Source: Botryosphaeria dothidea (lineage: Eukaryota > Ascomycota > Dothideomycetes > Botryosphaeriales > Botryosphaeriaceae). Taken from it: DNA of 64,000 bases. The stretch spans positions 1,178,001 to 1,242,000 of the forward strand of contig WWBZ02000022.1 in the NCBI GenBank assembly GCA_011503125.2. Reading direction: 5' to 3'. The notes under the pieces are model-generated. The model made no database searches and was not told the origin of the DNA. It saw only the letters and a list, made by a program, of their open reading frames with translations. Shown piece by piece: positions 1 through 8,682 of this stretch. Each line of letters starts with the position of its first letter. The first letter of the stretch is position 1. Position numbers and translations under genes: made by a program.

Positions 1-2
1 CG

Positions 3-1247
3 CAGCCTGCCGATGCATCTCGGAAAGAAAGACCGCTTGCTCCAGAACATGAGCTTCAGCCACTCAAGCAGCAGAATGCAGATAGTTTCGATCGTGTTCC
101 TCCAAAATACACCATCGACCTTTCGCGCCCGCCGGCAGAGCGATATACCGAAGTCGTGGCCGACTTCAAGCCCTTGCTGCTTCAATTGCCTACGCTCTTC
201 GACGAACTTGTCAAGGAGTTTGGTCTCCCTCTGAAAGCCGTGCGCCGTGTCGCCCGGCTTTTTCTACGGGGCGTGCACAGCAAAGAGCAGACCGCTGAGC
301 TCCGAGGCATCAGCAAGGCCAGCGGAGTGGACATGTATCTGCTCGTCTGCTTCAACACCCTCCTCGATCTTTTCATGGGCTGCTCCAGTGGTGCTGCCCG
401 CGTCAAAACCGAGCACGGTATGAGGATGTACCATTTCCGCACATTGGACTGGTCGATGGACCTTCTTCGCCAAGTCGTCGTGCAGCTCGAGTTTGTCGAG
501 AAACCCCACGGCCCAGTCATTGCCCGTTCGGTGACGTATGTTGGCTTTGTCGGCGTGCTGACTGGCGTAAGGAAGGGCCTCAGCATCTCTCTCAACTTCC
601 GGCCCTATAATAACAACAACGGCTCAGTGCGTCCTATGCTGAGATATTGTGCTCATCAGCTTGCGGTACTGCTGGGCTTCCGCCCTTCAATATGTTCGCA
701 TCTCCGAGAAATGCTCCTCCCTCGTACACAAAGCAATCTCTGGACGCGCCGTAAACCAGAGCTACCAACCTTGGCATCCATCAAGCGCACATTCCCGTCA
801 GTAAGGACGAGCGCTGCTTATCTGGTTTTCAGCGATGGCGATGAGACCACGGTCTTCGAGAAGGATCGTATTACCGCCGTTCAGCGCTCATCCAACTCTT
901 TCATTGCCGTTACAAACTGCGATGTTCCCCAGGATGGCGTCACCCCCAAGATGCCCGCCACCAGGCTCGAGAGGATACAAGATCTGCTCGACGAGGCGGA
1001 CAGTAGGCGGCAGGTTCTGGAAACGCAGTGGGGAAATATTGAGAGGAGATTCAGGCGAAGGAAGCCCGACGAGGCCTACGCTCAGCCTCATGACGTCATC
1101 AAACTGCTGATGAAGTATCCGATCATGAACGAGTGTACCCACTATTCGGTGGTGATGGATCCGAAAGCTGGTGATATTGCATGGGCGAGGAGGTGGCCAC
1201 AGGGGGAAGCTCACAATCGCTTCCATGCTAGTCATAGAGAAGTTTGA
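3..1247 (+). CDS. Acid ceramidase / NAAA-like amidase, 5' end outside window
   Basis: The reading frame is already open at base 3 and runs to TGA at 1245-1247, so the true start lies left of the window; no in-frame ATG is needed here. The N-terminal part (PPKYTIDLSRPPAERY) resembles the start of fungal acid-ceramidase-like proteins. A Cys codon at 381-383 inside MGCSSGAA is followed by HFRTLDW, matching the family layout of an N-terminal nucleophile cysteine near an R-x-x-D-W motif. Enzymes of this family cleave themselves at that Cys and hydrolyse the amide bond of ceramides or N-acylethanolamines in acidic compartments. That is family knowledge; substrate here is unknown. No frameshift or stop is seen. 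The downstream neighbour is a broken zinc-finger gene on the same strand. Confidence 0.75.
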   Translation, partial: QPADASRKERPLAPEHELQPLKQQNADSFDRVPPKYTIDLSRPPAERYTEVVADFKPLLLQLPTLFDELVKEFGLPLKAVRRVARLFLRGVHSKEQTAELRGISKASGVDMYLLVCFNTLLDLFMGCSSGAARVKTEHGMRMYHFRTLDWSMDLLRQVVVQLEFVEKPHGPVIARSVTYVGFVGVLTGVRKGLSISLNFRPYNNNNGSVRPMLRYCAHQLAVLLGFRPSICSHLREMLLPRTQSNLWTRRKPELPTLASIKRTFPSVRTSAAYLVFSDGDETTVFEKDRITAVQRSSNSFIAVTNCDVPQDGVTPKMPATRLERIQDLLDEADSRRQVLETQWGNIERRFRRRKPDEAYAQPHDVIKLLMKYPIMNECTHYSVVMDPKAGDIAWARRWPQGEAHNRFHASHREV

Positions 1248-1334
1248 GTGGGACGGGGGTTTTTTTAACCCCGTCGGGAATATGTAGAGTGGCCGTAGAG
1301 AGATATAGTGCTAATAATCAACTTCATCAATTGA

Positions 1335-2528
1335 CTCATCGATAGGCAAGACCGAGTTCATGACTACGAGAATGGTCGAACTCAACAAAGCTCATCACCA
1401 AGCAGAAAACGTAGCAGGATGGAGAGCGGAGATGCGTCTAAAGGGGACGAAGAAGGGGAAGAACAAAGAGATCTAACAGCTGCGCCATCAGGTATCTCAC
1501 GCAGTAGCCGGAAAGGGAAGAGATTCGCTGTCCGTATTTTCAAAGTCTAAAAGTGTTGCCGAAGTTCTCGGCTTGCTATCACAAGGGATTTAGTACTGTT
1601 GCTAGATTGAAGTAAGGGTCTGAAAAGCCGCTGGATCAGTCTGAAGAACTATCATTCTCACAGGGAACATCTTTCCGTGATCGTGAACCCCAACCGGAGT
1701 GCCCTCGACGCTACGAGTCCTTCACTGACAACGAGTCTTTGAACCAACATATACGAGCATAAAATCGTTGCGCAGAGAGGCCCGCTCCACTCGCGGTGGG
1801 CAGGTTCAACAGGAAGCAAGAGAAATTGCTGCGTACCAAAAGTCGGCAGAAAGAGAAATCAGAAGAGGAAAAATGGAAAGATGCATACAAGATCCTCTTT
1901 CCGCAAGATGCGGGAGACAGGATACCCTCTCCATGTAAGAGAAAACGTGACCTCTGATTTGTGCATCTGCACTCCAAAACCACCAACTGGGGCCTTAGAT
2001 TGATCAGATATCATGGCATGTCAGTGGTTTGAAGAATCAGACAATCGCCCATTTGCGCGATGTGAAGACTTCAGCCGGCGGGAACTTCCACGTCTGGTTC
2101 GTTCAAGGCTCAAGGCTGCAGTCGAGGAACGCACGCATCAACTCGAAGAGTGGCTAATGAATTACCTTGTGGATATTGTCCGACGGTGTCAGGAAGACGT
2201 GTTTCACGCTTTCGGAAGAACGGGCGGGTCCATGAAACCTCCAACACATCAGGACAGCTCGGAATTGCTGGATGATTTCCTCACCAATCTAGACCCGCCA
2301 GAAATTTTTGAACAGAGCTTTTTGGTCAGTTTGCTCAGCCGTGCTGTACAGCTGCGTAGAATGATCCTTATGACAACATATGGATTCCCGAGCTCAAAGT
2401 TGACCCACACACATGACAGACTTCATCACAGATGGAACCAGGGTCTGCTTTTGATAAAGCTGCAGCTGCTCAAGATTCTTCTTACGACGCCTCTTCCACA
2501 TCCGAGCATACAGATCCTGGCCAATTGA
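1335..2528 (+). pseudogene. Broken C2H2-like zinc-finger protein gene
   Basis: Fragments of one protein lie in order but in different frames. The first exon carries SPSRKRSRMESGDAS and KRFA, then needs one extra base between 1528 and 1529 to continue as CPYFQSLKV...FSTVARLK, a Cys-rich finger typical of a large fungal family. A plausible intron 1612-1663 (GTAAGG to CAG) follows. After EHL a second one-base gap near 1674 restores EPQPECPRRYESFTDNES. An in-frame TAA at 1760-1762 interrupts before CAERPAP and KSEEEKWKDAYKILFP. A second intron 1935-2007 fits and leads into FARCEDFSRRELPRL, the acidic/helical tail of the family. The frame then fails again after about 2320. Function of the intact family is unknown, probably DNA- or RNA-binding. 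An assembly error is possible, but stops and indels together favour a pseudogene. Confidence 0.62.
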
Positions 2529-2709
2529 CACAATGGCTTCGACTACACGACCAAATTTGACCTTGACTGGTTCTGTTCCCTCCGAAATAAAACTCAAACT
2601 CGTATTATCGCAACTTGAACACAAATGGCCCGCACGTGATCATAAATTTGCAGAACCCTCCGGGCTGTGGCTTGGAATCCCAACATGTTGCCGATCTGGC
2701 GTTCATTGT

Positions 2710-2983
2710 TTACTCGGAATCCTCAACTGCCTCGCTGTATGAACCGTAGTTTCCTTTATACCAGCTGTAAGCGGATAGTCCTCCTGAGGAGCTCTGGTAC
2801 CTTACCATAGTTTCCATAATCTCCATACGAGCCATAGTCAATCGGAGTAGCTGTAGCAGTGGCAGTGGAAGTAGTCGTGGTGGTGGTCGGCTCCTCCTGT
2901 GGGATTGGGTTGGGAGCGGGAACCGCGAGGGCACCGACAGCGGCAAGAGCCAGAACCGTAATGATGGCTTTCATGACACCCAT
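2710..2983 (-). CDS. Small secreted Thr-rich, Tyr/Gly-ended peptide
   Basis: Two exons, 2983-2829 and 2764-2710, joined over a 64-base intron (GTATGG donor, TTACAG acceptor), give 69 residues. The start ATG at 2983 is followed by MKAIITVLALAAVGALA, a clear signal peptide, with a second ATG at 2974 as alternative start. The mature part is Pro-rich, then has a run of threonines, then a Tyr/Gly segment (DYGS, YKGNYGSYSE) and an acidic end. No cysteines are present, so it is not a disulfide-rich effector. A different donor 23 bases downstream would give a 41-base intron and a different tail; I prefer the longer intron because it keeps the Tyr/Gly pattern. Function unknown; cell-wall or surface peptide is a guess. 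Confidence 0.55.
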
Positions 2984-4251
2984 TTTGCAGTTTTTCAAAC
3001 TTGTGAAAACGAAGGTGGTAGGGTTAACTTTTGCTTTCAGGAACGACGGTTTGTTCGGGTTTGCAGCACGGCGTTGAGGGCGGGAAATTTATGTGTTTAA
3101 GGTGGGTTGGCTCGTCCGTCAAGCCCCACCACTTCACCAGCACGCGCTCGCACGAGGTAGATCCCTTACATGGTGCCTTGCAGGGTAGTTATGGTCTAAT
3201 GTGCAATCTGCTGCATGAACGGACACCATGGGATCCTCGATACAGCACTTTCACTGATCCGGCGCTGTCGGCTGATTGCTGGCCGGGCTCCGTTTGTTCG
3301 AATCCACTTTCTCCGCTCTCCCAGTTGGCTGAGTTGATGATCCCCTAAGCCTGAAGAGAGACAATGGATATTCTTTGTCTGCAGAAATGTGGATGGTGTG
3401 CTCGTAAGCCTTGCGGGGCTTTGCAAACCCCTTGCTGGACGGTGGCTTTTCATTTGTTAACAACTCAAGTCTCTGCTCACATTGACGCAAGATCGAGCCT
3501 GCTGTGTATAAAATCAGAGATCCGCGCCGTTAAGGCTACCCGACAGACGCTGGAAGCAAGGAAAGCCTTGTAATACAAGAGCCGCTAAATTCACAGCTTC
3601 CCCATACGGAAGGAATGCGGGTCATGTGGGTCCATGCGGGCTTGCAGATCGTTAAGCGTCATTTTTGTCGATCTTAAAGGTAACATTCAGTGGTCTCCGA
3701 AAAGCAAAGCCGTGTTGGCAGACTGATGTAATAAATCGGTAGACAGCCATATGAGCGTCGTGCATTGGAGTTGTTTCTGAAGATTGTCTTACACGCAAGC
3801 TGTCGATCGGAGAACAACACAAAAAGCCACACACCATGACCTTATGGCCCAAAGACCTCGATGAAGCACATCACTGTGCCTCCTTTCTTGGGCCACGTCC
3901 CACAGGATCCGGTATCAGGTTCACGACAGCTCCGCTAATAATAGCACAACTCGTCCTTATTCCCCACACCTCTTACCCCATTCTTTACTGGTATCACTGA
4001 TATGCTCTTGACGAACTTGCGTTTATACGAGGTCTCGCACACCATCTCAATTCCAAGTTGGTATCACAGAGTCGCATCCCTTGCGAACCGAAGCGGGGTA
4101 GTTGACAAGGATGTCTGCCCGCGGAACTTCACCCCGACAGGCCGCCATGGTCGGCTGACGCTGCTTCGAATTCCTTCCCACATGAACAGGTTTCCACCTT
4201 TTCAAATGCTGTTTTCAAGTGTTCTTGTGTTTCGTCGCAAACTCGACAACC
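2984..4251. other. Intergenic, no supported gene
   Basis: This 1.27-kb stretch separates two divergently transcribed genes, so it should hold both promoters. Short open frames exist on both strands but show no domain, signal peptide or consistent splice pattern. Confidence 0.5.
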
Positions 4252-5346
4252 ATGTTCGAAGACGAGCGCAAGAGGAGCTCCAGTTCCGATCCTGAGGACC
4301 ATGAAAGACTGCTTACAGACGAAGAAGTCTTTCAGCGAAATCCGAGAAAGACGGCGAAGACATTGTCCTGGCCGGGGATAGTGGTATTTATCACTACAAT
4401 TGCATGTGTTTCTGGACTGGCAGGATTTTTCATTGGGAGCAAAACCGGAAGACAGGAAGCTACTGAAAAAGCCTGCACGAAGAGTTTGAATCACTACTGT
4501 ACGAGCGCATATCCATCTCTACTTGACTTTGCCACTGACTATCTCTGGAGCGCCCCTCTGGGATGAGGTAGAAATAACCTACGATATTCAACAATTCAAT
4601 GGCTCTCTGCTCAAAGAGAATGTCTTCAGAAAAGACGCCAGTCCGGAAGTTGATGCTGCGTGGGGATCTCTGGGAGTAAATTGTAAGAATTTTCATGGTC
4701 AACGAGGGCTTCAAATACCATCACTGATGAATCTCTCCCAGACCGCAGCGTGGCCATACCTGAAGACAAGGCAGAGAAAGCCGGCATTGCCAAGGACCAG
4801 GTGAAGATATCGGAGAAGTACGGCGGAGGATATCCGGCCAATGTCGAAGGACTACATCAACTTCACTGCCTGGTATGTATGCCTGCAAGATGGAACATCA
4901 GCACTGCACCAAGTATTCATACCTACGTTGATAGAACCTAGTCCGACAGTCTCTTTACTACAACTACGACTACTACCACAGGGCCGGGAAAGGAGCCTTC
5001 TCAAACGCCGATCACATAGTCCAAAAGCATGTCTGTAAGTAACGAGAAATATCTGCTCATATATCTCTTATCCACACACTTACTTACCAAAACCCCAGCA
5101 CATTGCCTCGACATCGTCCGCCAACAGCTCATGTGCACCGTCGACACGGGCGTCCTTGGCCAAGTCTGGTTCCAGCCCTCCAACGCGCCGCTCGAAGCCT
5201 TCGTCGACTTCAACACGCAGCACAAATGCCGCAACTACGAGGCCGTCCGCGCCTGGGCCGAAGCGCACCAGATCCCCGCCACGGTGCCCAACGACTTCCT
5301 GCAGCCGCCCCAGCCCGGCGACACCGTCTACACCACGATCCCCTAA
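4252..5346 (+). CDS. UstYa-like (DUF3328) oxidase, membrane-anchored
   Basis: Five exons (4252-4498, 4551-4682, 4742-4872, 4935-5034, 5099-5346) give 285 residues in one clean frame. Residues near 45-65 (VVFITTIACVSGLAGFFIG) form one membrane anchor after a short charged N-terminus. The family hallmarks are present: FNGSLLKEN, DASPEVDAAW, YGGGYPANVEGL, a first HxxHC (HQLHC) and a second HxxHC (HVSHC, made by joining exons 4 and 5), then CLDIVRQQLMC. UstYa proteins act in ribosomally made peptide and cyclopeptide pathways, catalysing oxidative cyclisation or halogenation. No precursor peptide or peptidase gene was recognised nearby, so a RiPP role is only an inference. The first intron ends in GAG, a less common acceptor, and is the weakest junction. 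The next gene is a GST pseudogene on the other strand. Confidence 0.85.
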
Positions 5347-5385
5347 ACACCAAACACCCAGGCCCCAAAACCGTACCGCAACACC

Positions 5386-6087
5386 TCAAACAATCTGATC
5401 CTCAATCGTCTGCGCCACCGGCACCGTCTGTCTAAAGCTCTCTCTCTCTCTCCCAACCAATCCACATACCTCGCCAGCCCTCCCCACTCTCTGCGCCACT
5501 CCAACCCCGGCCACCGGCAATCCAGATACCCGCACACTGTCCCCACCGCTACATCCGCCAACCCAAATTTTCCCCAATCAAGAACGCCTTTCCTTCCTCG
5601 TTCTGCGAGATAACGCGCTCCTTCACGAGCTTTCCGAGCTACGCGATACCTCCGTAGACCTTGCGCCGCTGCCGCGCCGTCCACGCATCGCTGGGCGCGG
5701 CGCGCTGCTTCTCGAAGAAGAGCAGCACGCACGCGTCGTAGACGCCGTCGGCGATGACTTCGACCTCGAGGGCGAGGAGGCGGGCGTCGATGTCACTTGC
5801 AGACAGCAGGGGCGTCGGGACGGGTGTTTGATCTCGAGGTAGGCGAGGATGTGGTGGGATTCGAAGACCGTGGCGGTGAAGCCGTCCGGGTCGTTTGAGG
5901 AGGTCGCAGTCGTTTTGGGTACGAGGAGGATGGGGAGTTTTTCGAGCGGTTTGTGGCGAGGCTTCGTGGTCGTGCTGTCCCAGGGGACTTCGGTGAGGAG
6001 GTCGAACGGGATGCCTTTTTCGAGGAGGACGATGCGGACTTTGCGGGCGTAGGGGGAGGGGGTTGCGCTGATGAGGCGGTAGGCCAT
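5386..6087 (-). pseudogene. Glutathione S-transferase pseudogene
   Basis: Reading leftward from ATG at 6087, a thioredoxin-fold GST N-domain is clear: SPYARKVRIVLLEKGIPFD, then ESHHILAYLEIKHP. Near 5806-5830 the frame must shift by one base to reach PLLSASDIDARLLALEVE and FFEKQRAAPSDAWTARQ. A TAG at 5641-5639 then stops the frame, although KLVKERVISQNEEGKAFLIG follows in the same frame. Another shift near 5570-5580 is needed for KFGLADVAVGTVCGYLD, and a fourth break falls in a GA/CT microsatellite (about 5437-5452) before the last ESFRQTVPVAQTIEDQIV. The order of GST parts is complete, so this is one old gene with at least three indels and one stop. Intact members conjugate glutathione to electrophiles or act in secondary metabolism. 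Confidence 0.85.
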
Positions 6088-6693
6088 TGTGCACGATTGC
6101 TTCTCTGCTTGCTGGGCTGAGTTCCGTCTATGCAGTGGGGATTGGGGATAGGAGAAGGAAGAGGTTGCTAAATTCCGGCAGATGATGGTCGCTTTTAATA
6201 CTCTTGTCGGTGGCGCAACACCGTCTATGTCCGCGGAATTGAGAGTGGATGACGATGCGGGGTATCAGGGTCCAAGACATTACGTATGTGCGATGCGCTA
6301 GTTTTAGTTCCCGCGGTGTGCAGATAGATAAGACTGGTGTCCCTGAATGTGTTGTGCAGGCTTATGACGCACGACATAGGGTCTGAATGGCCTACGCGTT
6401 AGTTTCGGAGGGCATGGAAGCAGCACGTTATGAGGTAGTAAAAGTGCTACCTAGCTGGCTGGCTCAATCGGAATATTAATGGAAGCCAAAGTATTCTCAA
6501 GACAAAGCAATCTCGTCCCACGCCGCATCTGTGTGGTTTCAGAAATGCCACTTTTAAAGGGTTCCATCAACATGTCCCTTTGTGCTTTGTTCGTCTCACA
6601 TTATGGTGAGCTGATGGCTATAGCTACCACATAAAGCCAAATCCAAGTATCTTTCGATAGCTAATGACCTCCCAATGACCCATCCTCTCTGCC
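6088..6693. other. Intergenic, no supported gene
   Basis: About 600 bases upstream of the GST pseudogene and downstream of the 192-aa gene. I see no coding pattern, repeat or RNA gene. It probably holds the old GST promoter and a 3' untranslated region. Confidence 0.45.
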
Positions 6694-7316
6694 TCAAGAA
6701 ATCCACTCAAGAGGCAAATGGGTATCCATAGCAATGCTGTACCTCCTATTCTTGAACATGAGGATCTGGCCCGCCTTTTTCTCCAGCAGTTGAATCATGC
6801 GGTCCATGGCACCAGGCGCATGGCCGAACGTGACGACCCAACCGATGGTGTCAACCCGGACTACGCTTGAGTAGAGGGGTGTCTTCGTTGGCGAAGACAA
6901 TTTACCAGGCTGACGCAGCCAGGCGATCAGCGGAAGACCGGCATCAGGATGAGTCGGATACGAATCAGCATTGATGAAGATGAAGACCTCGTCGTCGTAC
7001 TTTGAAACATCTGGGTGGTTGCGCCAAATATACGCAGGATACTGCCAGGGAGGCTCGATGTCGAAATCTTCACGCTCGGGAGGAAGTTCTGGCTCGATCG
7101 GCTGAGGAGCAACGTCCTTGGGCTCCTCTACTGCTCTGTTAGGAGTTTCAGGAATTTCTGGGATGATGATGTACCTGGGGGTGGCTCGTTCGGCTGATCC
7201 TTGGTAGTAGGGATATCTCTGCCCATGGGGCTCTGGCTCTCGCGCGCCCTCCGGCGCAGGAGCTGGCAGCGCAGCGACTCTTGCTGAGCGAAATAGCTCT
7301 TCGCAGAGCGCGCCAT
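6694..7316 (-). CDS. Hypothetical 192-aa protein
   Basis: Exons 7316-7175 and 7130-6694 give 192 residues. The intron (44 bases, GTACAT donor, CTAAC branch site, GCAG acceptor) is short but is needed because the first frame stops at once, while the downstream frame stays open into DFDIEPPWQYPAYIW and ends DTHLPLEWIS. The N-terminus (MARSAKSYFAQQESLRC) is basic and lacks acidic residues at first, which would suit a mitochondrial presequence, but this is weak. The middle is Pro/Glu rich; the C-terminal half looks globular. I do not recognise a family. The ATG lies only 56 bases downstream of the stop of the preceding gene on the same strand, so their transcripts may overlap. Confidence 0.6.
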
Positions 7317-7372
7317 GGCGTTGGTTGTGGTGGAAGGTGACGTGGGTAAGCTCGACGCGTCAAAGGTTAGCG

Positions 7373-8455
7373 TTAATCAGGGACCGCGTCATTGAGAGAG
7401 ATGTTGTGTGTCCACCAGCAATCCTCGCAAAGGTCGTCCCGTAGGTGCTCGGCGTAGGCCTCGAGATATTGCGCGCCGACGTACGAGGTGCGCTCAATCG
7501 TATCGAGGAGTGAGTAAAACCCGGGCAACGAGCGGGCGATAGGCTTGGTGGGCGCTTCGAACAGCGCGCGATCGGATGCGAAGGACGCGCGGTTGGAGGA
7601 CGCGGGGGTGGGTGGAAGGTGGTCGAGGTGGAGGGACAGTGAATGCTCGTTTGAGTATGGAGCCTGGGACATCTGGCTGGCGAACGGCTGTGAGGACGAT
7701 GGCGGCGTCGGGAGATGTGAATCTATCACTTTGTCCACGGGCTCAGGCAGCGACTGGGAATGCGAGCTCTCAGACGCAGAAGGCCCGTCTGCATCGTCAC
7801 CAGGCAGGATTGTGTAGAGCGTGTCCAACATCTTGGACCACATCGCGTACGATTTCTCGGTTAGGCAGTCGGCTCTTGCGATGAGCTTCATAGCAGCTGC
7901 GCAGTCAATCTCGTTCGCGAAAGGATGCCACTGGTTCCGCCTGCTGTTGTTGCCGCCCGGCACCTGCTCAATGACTGGATCTTCGATTCCAAGCTGGAAG
8001 TTCACTTCCCACGTGAGTTCTTGATTCAGCTCCCGCTCCGCAGTCGGCACCGCGCCATCCTCCCATGACAACCGCTCCGCAACAAGGAAAAGCTTCTGCG
8101 TGTGTGGGGAGGGAAAAGACCTACGACTGCGGCAAGCAGGGCAGGCAAAGCAATGCGCCGTCACAGAGGGATCTCTGCGGTGGTGGAGAACATGCCAAGA
8201 GCTGTATGGCATCAGACTGAGGGGGTATGGCACACTGTGAAAGTTCTCGCCCACGCCCGGATCTGGGTGATTGCGGTGCTTCACGCGTGGCTTGTAGGAT
8301 CTGTGCACGAATGCATCCACCAGCGCCAGTGGTGTTTTGAAGCAATGCGCCCTCTTCCGCGGCGGCGGGGGCGGAGAAGAGGCATTGGACGATGCTGCAG
8401 CACCCGGCCGGGGCTGGTCAGCTATCAGATCAGCATCGCGCCTCCTGCGAGGCAT
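7373..8455 (-). CDS. Hypothetical 360-aa protein
   Basis: A single uninterrupted frame from ATG at 8455 to TAA at 7373. The N-terminus is Arg-rich, followed by Ala/Ser/Pro-rich disorder. A HCFACPACRSRR stretch near residues 100-112 contains a C-x2-C pair. The centre (ELTWEVNFQLG, CAAAMKLIARADCLTEKSY, MWSKMLDTLYTILPG) is probably helical, followed by a Ser/Pro-rich segment and a conserved-looking C-terminus with CEDCWW. No known domain was recognised. It is divergent from the mitochondrial seryl-tRNA synthetase gene, with about 227 bases between start codons. A hidden in-frame intron cannot be ruled out. Confidence 0.6.
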   Translation of the reverse strand: MPRRRRDADLIADQPRPGAAASSNASSPPPPPRKRAHCFKTPLALVDAFVHRSYKPRVKHRNHPDPGVGENFHSVPYPLSLMPYSSWHVLHHRRDPSVTAHCFACPACRSRRSFPSPHTQKLFLVAERLSWEDGAVPTAERELNQELTWEVNFQLGIEDPVIEQVPGGNNSRRNQWHPFANEIDCAAAMKLIARADCLTEKSYAMWSKMLDTLYTILPGDDADGPSASESSHSQSLPEPVDKVIDSHLPTPPSSSQPFASQMSQAPYSNEHSLSLHLDHLPPTPASSNRASFASDRALFEAPTKPIARSLPGFYSLLDTIERTSYVGAQYLEAYAEHLRDDLCEDCWWTHNISLNDAVPD

Positions 8456-8682
8456 ATTGAAAAAGATAAAAAGGATGGAGTGATCCGGGTGCGCAGCGCG
8501 TGAGGTGCAGCACCGTGGACTGTGCTACGTGGGCCCGCTCGACGCGTTCCCGAGCTGCAGCCGCATGCTGGCACCAGCTCTCCCCGCCCTTCCAGCCCGC
8601 GAAAAAGTTGCCGCGTCGTCCCACCCGTCCACTCAGTCGAACCACGACTCTCTTGCATTATCTCTACAGCTTGCGTCCCACC

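Noticed and set aside
3230..3310. T-loop-like GTTCGAATC suggesting a tRNA
   Set aside because: The bases on either side of the loop do not pair as a T-stem and no matching acceptor or anticodon arm is present.
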